Source of the DNA: Actinostola sp. cb2023
Lineage: Eukaryota; Cnidaria; Anthozoa; Actiniaria; Actinostolidae
Assembly: GCA_033675265.1 (NCBI GenBank)
Contig: JAUJYZ010001075.1
Coordinates: 415,501-479,500 of the forward strand
Reading direction: 5' to 3'
Length of the DNA: 64,000 nt
This document shows, piece after piece, positions 11,421-23,391 of the stretch (position 1 is the first letter of the stretch; each line of letters begins with the position of its first letter). Made by a program: the position numbers and the translations under genes. The notes beneath the pieces are model-generated. The model was given only the letters and a program-made list of their open reading frames with translations, was not told the DNA's origin and searched no databases.

Positions 11421-13139
11421 CTGCTGTGGTGACTGCGTTTTTATACGCACGGGGAAATTCTTGATGAAAGAACAAATTGAAACACAACATCCATAATCCT
11501 TTGCGAACCAAAATATTCAAACTGCTCACTGATCTACAAACTGTGTGACATTTTTACAACCGTTGATATGTCGTTTTCAGTGGCCCATTATTTAAGTATG
11601 GTGTTCGTTGTGCGCAAAGGATTATTGGTAAATGTTCTAGCCGCCATTTTATTTCATCGTAACAATAGTAATACTAGTATAAATGTGACATACAATATCT
11701 CTGACACGCTAATTGACACAGGCCGGTATTAATAGTTGAAAAGGATCGAGTCCTCACGATGGGGACCCACACGATGACCACAATGATCTCATGACTGAAG
11801 CGTAGCCCGGAATAGTAAGACAAAATAAATCTGATTCGCGCCTTTTTCAAGTAATCGATTAATCATCGGCAATCACTCGCTAGCTAGTGAGTATGATAGT
11901 CTCCATCGATTAATAGCGCTAATAGAAATATATAATCTGGTCTGGACTGTTTTGAACCAAAAACAAACTGTGTCGTCTGTTGGACGTGTTTTGTAAATCC
12001 TGGCTCCTCTGTACCAGAGATTTTTTTTGTCAGTCTTTTCCACGCATGGACCCTGGTGCTACTTACTTAGCGCAGCACGCTGTATTATTACGAAAACCTC
12101 TAGGACCAGTCTTCCCCAGGGGTACTTGTATTAACAATGGTTCAACCCTTGACCCTGCAGTTTGATATCAAAATGAAGCTCCATTACCTGGATTGCTTCC
12201 ACTTTTTGTAGAACTGGACCTGGATGAAACCCTGACCCTCTATGTTCCATGCAAGACTAGTCTTAGACTAACCATGAGCAAATCCAAAACAAGTTCACAT
12301 CCTGACCCGAATGATTCCAAATCAGGCTCAAACCCGGCCTGAATCCCGCGCCGCATGTAACGATTGAGTGTCATAAACGAGAGTGCAATCCCCTGTGCCC
12401 CCGGGCAGCCAATATACTTCTTCTCACATGACAAAACGATCTACGCCCATCGTGTAACAGAGTCTGAGCTACTTTCCCAAATCAGAGAATTATTGTTTTA
12501 TTTGCTGACTTTCAACTGTCATTCTCTATCGATGGGTCGATTGGTTTAGCAATGTTGGCAAACATGCTTTTCTGGCTTCCTCTCGGGATTGATCAACTTT
12601 TGAACTGTTTGTGATAATATGATATCACTCACGCAGCCGACTATGCGAGGGTCTGCAAGAACACTACACGCTCGCTGTGATGTCTTTAAGAATGAAAACA
12701 AAATATGCACGCAATCTCTGACAGGCTATTGAACCTGCGATATCTGTCGACTCATCTCGCGAGATTAGTCGTATTTCGGTCTTCGTGTTACTCATCTCAG
12801 TTACTTTAGAAAACCAGACTATTTATAAATTCTAAAGAACGTATTTTACTTGTGTAGTTACTATTAGTCAGTATGATTTCATAGTTGAGGCGGTACATGC
12901 AAAAACGACAGAAGTGTTCAGTTGCGCACTCGCAGATTTAGACTCAAAATTCGCGGTTGTAAACATTGACCGTATAGCTGATACCATGTAATGTTAGGAA
13001 CGTCGATACGTTTTATCTTCAAGTGGTTTATTAGTATCACAGCCGTTCTATCCAAAGTACTGAAAGACTATCACAGGAACCACCCTACTGACTTCCTTTT
13101 CAAACTCTTATAGTGGCACTCTTTGAAAACGACGCATAA
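11421..13139. other. Intergenic, no gene seen
   Basis: No exon or RNA gene supported. Short open frames on both strands lack splice signals or recognisable motifs. Confidence 0.4.
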
Positions 13140-13420
13140 CCGACAATAGATTCTATTGTTGTGCAAATTAATGGCATACAATTCTCTATTTGGAATAACT
13201 TACCATCGCGGATCAGAAATATTGACTCTATTGGGCAATTTAAAAGGGAAATAAACCGAATACTCTGAACATCAGATTCCCACACGGCAATCATGTAAAT
13301 CAGTATGCAGTAATAGTACGCATATATTTTTAATTTTTATTTGTATATCACTACTTATATTGTTATGTTACTGATGATTTTACCGTGTTTAAATAAACTA
13401 TATGTATGTATGTATGTATT
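13140..13420 (+). mobile_element. 3' end of a non-LTR retrotransposon
   Basis: The plus strand encodes WNNLPSRIRNIDSIGQFKR, the W-N-x-L-P...F-K pattern found at the C-terminus of CR1/jockey-type ORF2 proteins. A stop, an AT-rich 3' UTR and a TATG microsatellite tail (13403-13420) follow. Confidence 0.65.
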
Positions 13421-13626
13421 TCAAGTAATAATAATGTGGGTCTGAATACTTACATGATGTGGATCGATGTGCTTGTCCGTGACTCCAGTGCGACCTGATA
13501 CAATCTTATCAGGCTGTGTTAATTTATAGATGCACTCACAGCGGCACTTCTCGTTCCAATATGCACTCATACCAAGTATGAAAAGCCGATTAGCATCGAA
13601 CGACGAGGACCGGTGACCACACATTT

Positions 13627-13672
13627 TAGACTTCCCCCCCCCCCCCCCTCCTCTTCCCTCCCCCTCCCCCAC
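13627..13672. repeat. Poly-C and pyrimidine tract
   Basis: A run of C followed by CTCC/CCCT-rich sequence. It is a simple repeat with no associated gene. Confidence 0.8.
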
Positions 13673-14010
13673 AGACAAGGGTTTCGAAGATGTAGATTAG
13701 CTGGTATCAGAGTTCCGTCAATCATTTGATGTTGTGCTTAGTGAGAACGAGGATACACACTGTATTACCAGGGTTCTGGGTACTGAGATACACTGACTTT
13801 TCGCGGGGAAACTCAATCATAACACTGTGACGCACCGTTCAGCCGATATCCCATGTCCGTTTTGTGCCCGCAGTGTGACCCAGTACTGAGAGGTATCAAG
13901 ACTCACAGGAAAAGATTATCTAACTTGGACCTATGTACTGCTTGAACTGGAACACACAAGTATTCGCGGCAATGCGAAGTATACGGTAATACATGCCATT
14001 GGCACGTAGC

Positions 14011-14134
14011 TAGCCTCCTTAGCAGCCGCCCTTAGTTTCGTCACGCAAGGCTCCCTCTCTCCACGGAATAGACTCTTCCACAGTCCCCGCTCGGCCGTTG
14101 CACTCTCTCGCTTAGGGACTGTAATGGTACAATG
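14011..14134. repeat. Dispersed repeat, copy 1 (inverted relative to 24030-24228)
   Basis: TAGCCTCCTTAGCAGCCGCC through CACAGTCCCCGCTCGGCCGT to GTAATGGTACAATG matches the reverse complement of 24030-24228 almost base for base. Copy 2 carries about 85 extra bases near its middle. Confidence 0.8.
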
Positions 14135-14845
14135 TAATGGTACAATGGTAGCGTTATTCTGATTGGCTGGTAGATCTGATCTACTTATCTAGGTTCTTAT
14201 TGGTTGATTAGGACGACCGTTGGTTTCAGTACCGCCAAGACATCACGTACGGATTAATACACGGCGACTCGACGGCGATTTGGGTAGAATTATGTTGGAT
14301 TATCGCGAATTTCTCGCTTGCATCGAGACAAATTAGGTATGGATGGAGAGCAAATTTATCGATCTAGCCGTCTTTGGGGATGATAGGTCTTCGGATGAAT
14401 TTTCTACGGAGATAAAAGCATTTGAGTGAGCGACACTCACCATGGACTGCATCATGGAGCTTATTTTAATTTCCTGCCTTGTCATTTTTCTTACGGGGAC
14501 GGGTCAGATGGCTAAACATTCTACTAAATGACTCGTAAAAAGACCACAGACTTTATTGCTGCGAGCGAAGCGAGCAGCGAAACTAATCTGGATATGGGCT
14601 TCCTGTGTTGTGTGTGGACGCGTTTCACTGGGCTCTTTATTATCCAGCTTGATTCGAGACTTTGAGGAATCGATCGAGATGATTTCTGAGTATGACGTCA
14701 CTGGTCATGACCTCGTGGTTCGACATCACGATTCGTTGCGGTACTTATGATCAGCGGTGGTAATAACATGGCCGCTGTGATACAATACGCTTGACATGTT
14801 CATAGCGACTATACAGTCAGGAATATTTGGCGAGATTGTCTACCA

Positions 14846-14983
14846 GCCGTTACCCTGGCCCCAGAGGATTTGGCTTTCACAACGAGAACGAGCCGCGAAG
14901 CGGCGAGAAACTCACGAGCCGCGAAGCGGCGAGAAACACAACGAGCCGCGAAGCGGCGAGCCAAACCTCTGGTAGGAAACGGT
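14846..14983. repeat. Hairpin element with three GAGCCGCGAAGCGGCGAG units
   Basis: Three tandem copies of ACGAGCCGCGAAGCGGCGAG (14889-14960, spacing about 33-36 bp) lie between inverted flanks CAGAGGATTTGGCT and AGCCAAACCTCTG. Each unit is itself a GCCGC/GCGGC stem. Confidence 0.75.
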
Positions 14984-15261
14984 ATGAATCTCACTTTCAT
15001 GCTAATTGACGTGTACGGGGGATGATGAAATAAAAGTTCGCCGTGATAATGGTGCTAGAACTGATAAACAAACGAATAGCTGGTCATCTACACATCTATA
15101 ATCTAGATGTTCTTAAGTTTTATTCATCTACTGGTATATGTTCAAGGTAATTTAGCGCCTTTGCGCCCCACCTTCCCAAGCGCCTTTGCGCGCTTTCCGG
15201 TTTCTTTCCGGTCCGGTTTTCCGTTCCGTTATTCGGTAAGTAACGACTGGGAACGAGTCTG

Positions 15262-15944
15262 AGCAGATTCGACCAGCAGCAGATTGGAAGCAGCAGATTC
15301 GGATTGACGTCAATTTGACGTCACAGAATTCCAAATCTGCTGCTGGCTTGACAGCAGATTCACTGAGCAGGGGTAGGGAAGGGAAGAGCGACAAAAAGAC
15401 AAAAACGCCAGCTCAAACCTTTTAACCTTTCGATACTGGAGACTCCAAACATAAACAACATAAACAGTGTGGAAGGAGCCTAATAAGTAATTATAATACG
15501 AATTTTAAATATTTTAAAACTTGACATCACGTGTTATATTTGATTGTCTTTGTTTGAGCATTGATAATTGACATACATTTATTGTGTAATCACACATTCG
15601 GTGTTGCGTTACTAGTTGCCTAAGGTCATTCAAATGCAACCAAGTACGCAGACCAGTGGTTTGCTTTGATATGGTTAGCTTAGTTGTCATGTACAAGTTT
15701 AATACAGCTAATAGGAAGCATTGAGTTACTTTATATTTTGTGGCTATTTTGCCTCCGCGGCACTAGTTTGTAATGTTTATCACCCGTTTCCAACGCTGAA
15801 TCTATTCTTAGTGTTCGTTTGCAGTACAAACTGTTAAACAATCATATTCCCTATCTGCTGTCAAGCCAGCAGCAGATTCGAAAATCTGTGATATGACGTC
15901 AATCCGAATCTGCTGCTTCCAATCTGCTGCTGGTCGAATCTGCT
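15262..15944. mobile_element. MITE with about 95-bp terminal inverted repeats (CAGCAGATT-rich)
   Basis: 15262-15361 and 15853-15944 are inverted copies built from CAGCAGATTC blocks around a GACGTCAAT core. The interior is AT-rich and non-coding. Confidence 0.7.
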
Positions 15945-16462
15945 GCTGGCGAATCTGCTGCCAGAATCAATCTGGTATTTAATGGAGCAGAAGCCGTCAA
16001 AGTTCGTTCTACGATGACGGTAAATACATGTGTACTTTTATTTTACCTCACATCGACCGTTTCAAGTTCGACTAAAATACTACTGCATAAATCTTCTCCC
16101 TCATATTCTACAGTGTATAAATACGTACTAATTCTTGGTTTTCACATGACGTCATCAAAAAGCTAAAATCCAAACTATTCACCTCACAAAACTGTTTGTT
16201 GGATATGTTGTTTATATCGTTATAAAAAAATTCTTACCAAAATAATTTTGTAATTTAGATGTTTGGTTTTCGCTTTATTGCGTGTCAAATTCTGTCACGC
16301 AATACAGTCACGCATTTTCAAAAGCCATAGAAATAGGAAAATTCGTTTGAAATAATACGATTTTAACTTAGTAGATGATGGGTAACTTTATTTTGATGAA
16401 TATAGCTATTGAAAACTTGAAGTATTTGCAATTAAACATGATTTTCAGTCTTCGTGATTTGG

Positions 16463-16503
16463 CCGCCATGTTGGTGTCGCTCGATGCGACACCAACATGG
16501 CGG
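16463..16503. repeat. 18-bp hairpin
   Basis: CCGCCATGTTGGTGTCGC and its exact reverse complement are separated by five bases. Confidence 0.8.
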
Positions 16504-16730
16504 ACCCATTCATTTTAACTAAATTATGAGCATAAGCGATCGCTCATATCTTCGTATCTAAAACTTCTTTTAACTAAAACTTCGGCTGAGATATATGGTT
16601 TTGGCTGCTCTTTCGGCCTATGAAGGTTTTGTTCTATATAAGTCCTGGGAAAATGTTCGATGACGTAGGTGAAAGCCAAGAATATTCAAGACTGGCTTGT
16701 GATTAAACGTGATGAAAAGGAAGATGTAAG

Positions 16731-16830
16731 AGATAAATACCGAGAACGGAGGCAATAAGCCATATAAATCCCGAGGGCCGTAGGCCCGAGGGATTTATAG
16801 GCTTATTGCCGACGTTCGAGGTATTTATCT
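16731..16830. repeat. 100-bp near-palindrome (foldback element)
   Basis: AGATAAATAC...GGCAATAAGCC...AAATCCCGAG pairs with CGAGGGATTT...GGCTTATTGCC...GTATTTATCT. It is a compact foldback MITE. Confidence 0.75.
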
Positions 16831-17215
16831 GACTTAGTTTAAATTTGATAAGGTTTTCGCACGAAGCAATCTGAGGCATTTTCTGGTATTTTTTGGAGTG
16901 TCATTTAGCATGAATACTATATGAATAGTACATTATCCCTCCCGCTGACTCATTAGCATTTAAAAGGTATGGGATGAGACTCCCTGTCTCGCCTTCTATC
17001 CTGCACATCATGTATATACCTTTAATGTCCAATATATGTTCTTCCACTCACAATTCCCCAATCCTTACAATATTTCCCATTCCTAATCAATCGTTGTCTA
17101 AATACTAAGCAAATAAACCATTTGTAATATCTCTTATTCGTAATATACAAATCCTAGGTCGATATAATCTTCTCTTATTTAGTTTAATTAAACCAGTTTA
17201 TCTCTATCCATTGTT

Positions 17216-18604
17216 CTACCAATCGAATGCATTCGTAAAACCTATCAAGTTATTTTGCCTTTGGTACAGCTCCGATAAATTTAATGACACACCCGCAAGT
17301 CGATCGCCAGCTCCCCCTGGTGAAAGTACTCGGTTGAGCTTTAGATAATGATTCGCCATCTTTGAAGTCTTCCATCCGACATGTGACATTATATCCGATA
17401 ACTGAGTCCCCGCCAGAGCTAGAGATATGGCGCACCCACTCCTTAGGCCATGTAACGTAATTTTCCGACCCGCGAACGTATCTGGCAACTGGTTCACATA
17501 ATACGCTAACCGCGCTTGAATCGCGGAAGAACTTAAAGGCGCGTTAACGACCTCACCGGATGGATTGAGCGGCCTGAAGAGATAACCCTGACGAACTGGT
17601 ACTTTCATCAAATCACATACATTGATGTATACTTCAAGAGCTGCAACAGGGCAAATAGAACCACTGTGGAGATAACGACGAACTCCAAACACATTAGTTG
17701 TGCCATCCCGCAAACTCTTAGTCAGCGTATGGTTAAATAAGAAACCCTCTTTGTTTGGAAAATAAAGAATTTCCTGGCTTTTGATATGACTTAAATCACC
17801 CGCCCTATCCCCCGCAAAAAAACAAGAGTTTTAGGAACGCCTGATCCCTTGCCAACACGAACACTTGTTTTGAAGGGACACCGGGTTTTGTAATCAAATC
17901 ACCAATCAATTTTGCCACAACCAGTAGATCAGTAAGGAAGAAAGGCTCCGCCTGTGATGGCACAATCCTTGCCTCAAGTTGTTCCTCTTTTACCACCGAC
18001 AAATACTCCTTCACTTTCTTAGACGCAGCTGGATTACCAACCTAGCAATTCAGAATCGTGAGAGCCTCTCCCAACAATTGCAAAGATCGCTCTCAACTTC
18101 CCTATCAAGGAGTCCACAGAGCCGAATGATAGCCGGGTCGGACATGCACACTTCACATCCCTCTTACTCCCAAATCCACTGCAAGTCTTTTCGTGCACTT
18201 TTGTTTTTCCGCCATTGTCCTTCCAAATGAGAAAATGTATCACATCTTCGGGAGTGGCTGAGTTTAAATCCCGACCGGGCGGAATCTTCTGCAGAAAACC
18301 CGACAACTCTTTTTCTAGCGCTGACTTCTGACGACTGTATGGAGTCGACGCCCTGCGCTCACACAAATTTTCGAACCGAGCTTTAATTTGAGCACAATCC
18401 ACGGGAAATCGCAATGGTTGGGAGTCCTGCGTAGTTACTATAGGTGTCTCGAGTAACCACAACGCTGACAAAAACGAAAATCTTCGTCATTCGGATAGTA
18501 ACAATCTGGACACCGGACAGCAGGCACAAACAGTCTGGGCACCATCGGCAAAGGCTGTGGAAAATATTCACGCACTTAATACACCATCTACAAGATTCAC
18601 ACAT
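17216..18604 (-). pseudogene. Tyrosine recombinase of the DIRS-like element, frameshifted
   Basis: Pieces in three frames read in order. First a zinc-ribbon-like start (CYYPNDEDFRFCQRCGY, near 18515-18465), then a core-binding region (18440-18050, including PPGRDLNSATPEDVIHFL). After a one-base shift near 18045 comes VGNPAASKKVKEYLSVVKEE, and after another shift in a T run near 17820 comes GDRAGDLSHIK with the first catalytic Arg. The intact catalytic C-terminus (17713-17216) has HGLRSG, HVGW and the HYLKL tyrosine, i.e. the R, HxxR, H/W, Y set. The enzyme would integrate circular cDNA. The frameshifts lie beside homopolymers, so sequencing error cannot be excluded. Confidence 0.7.
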
Positions 18605-18648
18605 TCTATTATAATTTCTTATCGTAAAGATAACTAGAGGAACCCTAA

Positions 18649-18666
18649 AAAAAAAAAAAAAAAAAA
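18649..18666. repeat. Poly-A/poly-T tract between RT and recombinase units
   Basis: A homopolymer run that on the minus strand is a long T tract ending in TTTAG. It resembles a strong splice acceptor just ahead of the recombinase coding region. Confidence 0.6.
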
Positions 18667-18768
18667 CGTCACGGGTTCCTGTAAGTATATAAATTATTAC
18701 AATATCACTTAGCTAAATAACTAATCCATATTCCTCTCTGTCATTATGTTAACTATATATCAGTTCGT

Positions 18769-21015
18769 TTAATTCACACATCCCCGTGTGCGGCATGCCA
18801 GAAGATCAAATGGAATAGGCATGGAAACAAAGCCGTGTTTAGTAGGAGACAACACTGCATCCTTACAACAGCGATCCGCTAGCACCACCATCCGTTCAGA
18901 CATACCCTTTAGAACTGGCCACCATATCGGTAAAGGAGAAAGTCTGGGTACCACTACAGTCACCACGGCCTTTTGATCGAGCAAGAACCTCAGTAGTGGC
19001 AAGATCAGGCTAAATGGAGGAAACACGTAGGCGTTGGCCTCGACGCCATCGCACACCGATAAATCTTGATTAAAGACATTCACGCCTGCTGACTTGGGAG
19101 TTGGGAATGGTGAAAAATGGGGCAGAACTTCACCTTTCTTGTCTCGCATGGCATTACTGTCTAGAGACATCAGATCCAAGTTGTGACCCTTCAAGCCGCC
19201 GAACTCATTCTGAACCATCTGCCAACACCTTGCTGATAACATCGAGTCCGCTTTAGTCAATTTCCTGGAAAATTGATCTGCCTCGTTCAAGGCAGATGGG
19301 ACGTACATAAGTGACAGCGAGATGTTCCTTTCGATGGTCACAGTAAACAACATTCGAGCCACGTGATTTAAATCTTTTGAACGCCCACCTCGACCATGCC
19401 ACACATGAATGGTGGCCTGATTATCCACCTTGACGTCCAAACGACAATCCCGAATCTCCGATGGAAGCGATTGGAGCGCTTTTACCACGGCCCACATCTC
19501 TTTGACGTTGATGTTCTTTGAGCGGACGTCATCCTCCCAATAATCGCCCAATGTTACTTCTGAACAACCATGGTGGACAACCGCTGCCCATCGAGACAGG
19601 GATGCGTCAGTTGAGATCAACAATGAGGCGTGTTTTTCAGACCTCCACGGTATACACTCGGTCCAAGAGTCCAAGAAACTCCAGAACATGACTTCTTGTC
19701 TCAACGCTGGAGAAAATACTACTTCATGTCTTCTTGACGCAGCTCCAATGGCCAAAGCCATCTCTCGTATATAAAATTTAGCTCCTGGAAATGCTAACGA
19801 AAACGAGATGCACTTTCCCAACAACCTCTGGACCAACTTCAGTGGGATGGTCGACTTGAGGGCCAAAATGCTTTCCCGCAATTTCGCAAACTGGACTTTC
19901 TTCTCTTCGGGAATCAAGAAAGCCTGCAGGTTGGAATCAATGGCCATTCCCAGATACCGAAGACGGCAGCAAACGGCCAGGACGCACTTCTTTAAACCCA
20001 AAGTATAGCCCAGAGCTACAAGTAGGCGGCAAGTAATGTACAAAGCAGTCTCAGCTGCACTCTTACTGAAATGACTATGACGACTGTTCATTGGGCGAGA
20101 CCATTTTCCTTCATCTGTAAAGAGTTCCCCAATCAACCTGTCGTCAATATAGAACGAACAAGCCACACCTAGGTTACGGAGGTAGCTCATGGCCGCCATG
20201 CCCACCGACTGATAAACAAAGGGGGAGTTTTTACAACCAAATGGCAGGGTGGTGTTCACGTACCACCAGCCTTCCCACTCAAAACCGACGTATGTCTGTG
20301 AGTCTTCCGTCAGCAATAAATGATCATATCCTGATTTATCGTCTAATTTTGACATGTAGGACCCCGAATAGACAAATCTTGGAACTTGAGCCAACTTGTC
20401 CAGAGAAAACGGAGTGTCAACCATCCACAAGTTGAGATATCGTGCGTCAATACAAAGACGCGGCTTGCTCGGCTCGACAGTCAATGGCAGTACCAACCAA
20501 GGTGGCTCAACTATTCCTACCTCGCCCCAGACTCTCACAGCACCCGTTAATAACCGCGATGTGACAGACTCCCTGACAAATTCTTGAAAACCGTTACAAG
20601 AAGGGTGATTTGGAAACTGTCTCCTCGGTGGTAGTGTACTATCATAGTACACACCCTTGAATTTCCCTTTAAAAGGGCGGCTAAAATCAAGGATGTTCAC
20701 TTGATTGCAAATATATCCCTGAATGGTCTCCCGATCTTTATGGTCTGACAATATTTTCTCCCATTCCTCGCTATGATTATGGAGCTCTCCAGCGATGAAC
20801 ATCTCTGGATCACGAAATAAAATGCCCCTTATCGACGCTTGTTCCCCTGATACCACTTTTTGCATATCACACCATACATCGCCTAATTCGTCAATCTTCC
20901 CTAAACCTGGGCATGGGTTTCCGTCCGACACTACCCACTGCACTTTCCTTGCTTGCGCAACTTGTTCCACTTCATAAGGACAATATCCCTTCCTTTTACC
21001 ATCAACCAGTTTTAC
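18769..21015 (-). CDS. Reverse transcriptase-RNase H of the DIRS-like element
   Basis: One open frame, with 733 residues from GTG 20970 and 15 more upstream to a TTTCCAG acceptor at 21016-21022. From residue 1 at 20970: RT motif A SKLDDKSGYDH (207-217), motif B LPFGCKNSPF (242-251), motif C FYIDD (273-277). The RNase H core follows as STDAS (D455), KEMWAVV (E491), VKVDNQAT (D516) and NEADQFSR (D565). A C-terminal region with VFPPFSLILPLLRFL and LPIWWP matches the segment after RNase H in DIRS and related elements. Because no ATG lies near the start, and an acceptor precedes a coding VKLVDGKRKGYCPYE, translation may begin in an unlocated upstream exon. Confidence 0.85.
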   Translation of the reverse strand, partial: VKLVDGKRKGYCPYEVEQVAQARKVQWVVSDGNPCPGLGKIDELGDVWCDMQKVVSGEQASIRGILFRDPEMFIAGELHNHSEEWEKILSDHKDRETIQGYICNQVNILDFSRPFKGKFKGVYYDSTLPPRRQFPNHPSCNGFQEFVRESVTSRLLTGAVRVWGEVGIVEPPWLVLPLTVEPSKPRLCIDARYLNLWMVDTPFSLDKLAQVPRFVYSGSYMSKLDDKSGYDHLLLTEDSQTYVGFEWEGWWYVNTTLPFGCKNSPFVYQSVGMAAMSYLRNLGVACSFYIDDRLIGELFTDEGKWSRPMNSRHSHFSKSAAETALYITCRLLVALGYTLGLKKCVLAVCCRLRYLGMAIDSNLQAFLIPEEKKVQFAKLRESILALKSTIPLKLVQRLLGKCISFSLAFPGAKFYIREMALAIGAASRRHEVVFSPALRQEVMFWSFLDSWTECIPWRSEKHASLLISTDASLSRWAAVVHHGCSEVTLGDYWEDDVRSKNINVKEMWAVVKALQSLPSEIRDCRLDVKVDNQATIHVWHGRGGRSKDLNHVARMLFTVTIERNISLSLMYVPSALNEADQFSRKLTKADSMLSARCWQMVQNEFGGLKGHNLDLMSLDSNAMRDKKGEVLPHFSPFPTPKSAGVNVFNQDLSVCDGVEANAYVFPPFSLILPLLRFLLDQKAVVTVVVPRLSPLPIWWPVLKGMSERMVVLADRCCKDAVLSPTKHGFVSMPIPFDLLACRTRGCVN

Positions 21016-21253
21016 CTGGAAATAGCATCAAACAAGAAAAGGAAAAATAAATCTAAAAATAGACCCAAACTTTGAAATATCGGCACCAAAAACCCCACCC
21101 AGGCTTAGAGAAGATGACTGCCAATTTGCCCGAAGATCGGAGCAACAAGGGCTGCCTTTATAGAGTTATGAAAGAAAATAAATAAATAATAAATAACAAA
21201 AAGAAAATAACACCCACAAATGCGTTTCTAACGGGACAGCAATGTGTACAATC

Positions 21254-21259
21254 TTTATT
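21254..21259 (-). promoter_or_regulatory. AATAAA poly(A) signal after the gag-like unit
   Basis: AATAAA on the minus strand about 80 nt past the gag-like stop and before the RT unit. If used, gag would be a separate transcript. Confidence 0.45.
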
Positions 21260-21336
21260 AGATATACAAATCATATACAAACAAATCAATCACACGAACA
21301 TATCAGTGTGAGCAAAACACAAGAATATGTGAATAA

Positions 21337-23348
21337 TATTCATGTTTTCTTCACAGTACAGAAACGTGCCATGTGGCCAGACTGGCCACATGAAAAACAC
21401 CTGACAGCACTTCGATTCCCCCCACCAGCTCTCTGGGTTTGACGGCGCCTGTAAAAGGTCTGCTGTCCACCATAAGCCACATTTCTCCTAACAGCTGTTG
21501 AGTTCTTCATAGCCTTGTCAACCACTTTAGCCACTTCAGCCCTCTTCTTTCGAAGCAACCAGCTTAGTCAGTATAGATCGCAGCGCTGGACTGTTGATTA
21601 GGGGACGGCATTGCCGCAAGATAACATTGAATCTGCCGGAGCGGGCGTCGTTCTTGTCTTTAGCCACATTAACGACTTGCTCCAAGGCCGCCAAAACCGC
21701 ATATGGATCGAAAAGTCCAGCCGGACGAGCGATCAACTGCTGCAAACTAACGATGGCATTGTCTACCAGCGTTATATTCGCGGAATCCTTTAGCTCTTTC
21801 AATTCTCTCTGAAGCTTTTGGATTACAGACTCCTACAACAAACGGATAGGATGTTCAATTACCATTACGAATATGAACTAAACACATATCAAATAAATCT
21901 AAGTGTTTCTCACATCCCCAACTTTCCAATTCTGACTCAAAGCAAAAAAAAAAAAAAAATTCTCAAGCATGCATGTTGGACTAGTCCCAACTCGGCTGCA
22001 CTATTCTTGGCTCACACTGAGACGCATGTCTCTCAAGATTCACACAAATACAGCCAGCTACTGATCTCTGGGGTCACACAAATACAAACACACCCAACTT
22101 CTGTACTTTTAGGTCACACAGGCACACCCAGCCCAAGTACTGGTCCCTGGGCCAGTCACAGACACACCCATGTACTGGTCTCTAGCGTCACCCAGACACA
22201 CCCCACTTCTTTTCTCTGGGGTCACATACACCCATGTACCGTTCTCTGGGGACACATACACCCAGCTTCTTTTCTCTGGGGACACATTCACACAGCTTCT
22301 TTCTCTGGGGACACATACACCCCGCTTCTTTTCTCTGTGGTCACATTCACACAGCTTCTTTTCTCTGGTGACACATACACCCAGCTTCTTTTCTCTGTGG
22401 TCACATTCACACAACTTCTTTTCTCTGGGGGGACACATACACCCAGCTTCTTTTCTCTGTGGTCACATTCACACAGCTTCTTTTCTCTGGGGATACATAC
22501 ACCCAGCTTCTTTTCTCTGTGGTCACATTCACACAGCTTCTTTTCTCTGGGGACACATACACCCAGCTTCTTTTCTCTGTGGTCACATTCACACAGCTTC
22601 TTTTCTCTGGGGACACATACACCCAGCTTCTTTTTCCTGAAATCATAGAAGCCAGTTATGAAACAAATCAAACTAGTTCAATAAAAGGTTAATTAAACGC
22701 TAAAATTCCATGGATTATGTAGTAAAGTAAACACAAAATAGAACAATGCCCTGGCATTCCCTTACAATGAAAGAACCCCGAACAAGTAATTAACGCGAGT
22801 ATCGACTCCCAGTGGACGTGAACAACCCCGCGTCCGAAAAACCACACGCTCTCGAATGAACAAATTTCGCAACTAAAAACGGCATACTAGCCAAATCTAA
22901 ACGAACCTGAACGTTAAAATTCGAACTGCGTGTACGACGCTAACCGATAAGTAAACGCCCCAACAGACAAACTCCCCAAGATTAAATATCTTGGAGAGTC
23001 ACAACTAATCAAACTAGTCAAAGAAAAAATCGTTAAACAAACCTGCAATTGCTCTCCACCTTGAGAATCTGGGTTCAAAGAGCTTGCAGTTCCTGAAGCA
23101 TTGGAAGGCGTTTGTCCACTTTAGACGTTGGAAACGGTTGACGTTCCTGAAGCCTGATCCGAGACCGTCGGCGTAACGTTCGTTGACTCTCCAGAAACTT
23201 CAACCTCTCGTTCTGAATTTTGACGACTGATCGTCAAAGGATCCTCTGTAGGCAAGATAGGCTGCACGGCCTGTCGTATAACCACTGTAGGAATCAGTGA
23301 TGGAGGCCGTGCTGCCTGAGCATTAGATTCTCGACTTCCACTCGCCAT
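21337..23348 (-). pseudogene. Gag-like protein with CCHC zinc knuckle, intron and lesions
   Basis: Exon 1 (23348-23043) starts MASGSRESNAQAARPP and is Ser/Thr/Pro-rich. It has an in-frame TAA at 23123-23121, after which 26 codons stay open to a CAG|GTTTGT donor. Exon 2 (21832-21337) follows a TGTTGTAG acceptor in phase 0, with a helical segment (ESVIQKLQRELKELK) and a gag-like region. A frameshift near 21550 precedes a basic stretch ending in CFSCGQSGHMARFC, a C-X2-C-X4-H-X4-C knuckle that binds nucleic acid in retroelement Gag proteins. The 1.2 kb intron holds a 60-bp minisatellite. The order TATA box, ATG, intron, stop, poly(A) signal looks like an independent gene, so a degraded domesticated gag is an alternative to an element-encoded one. 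Confidence 0.6.
22066..22632 (+). repeat. About 60-bp minisatellite (TTCTTTTCTCTG-GGGACACATACAC)
   Basis: Units alternate CTCTGGGGACACATACACCC and CTCTGTGGTCACATTCACAC, each ending in AGCTTCTTTT. They are regular from about 22245 and degenerate to the left. The array sits inside the gag-like intron. Open frames across it on both strands are by-products of the repeat. Confidence 0.85.
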
Positions 23349-23391
23349 CTCAATCTTGGTGAACTGACACATTTGCATAATTAATTCTACC

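Noticed and set aside
21818..22692. 276-codon plus-strand frame and overlapping minus-strand frames of Ser/Phe/His and Glu/Lys repeats
   Set aside because: They read through the 60-bp minisatellite in all frames. No start context, splice sites or domain.
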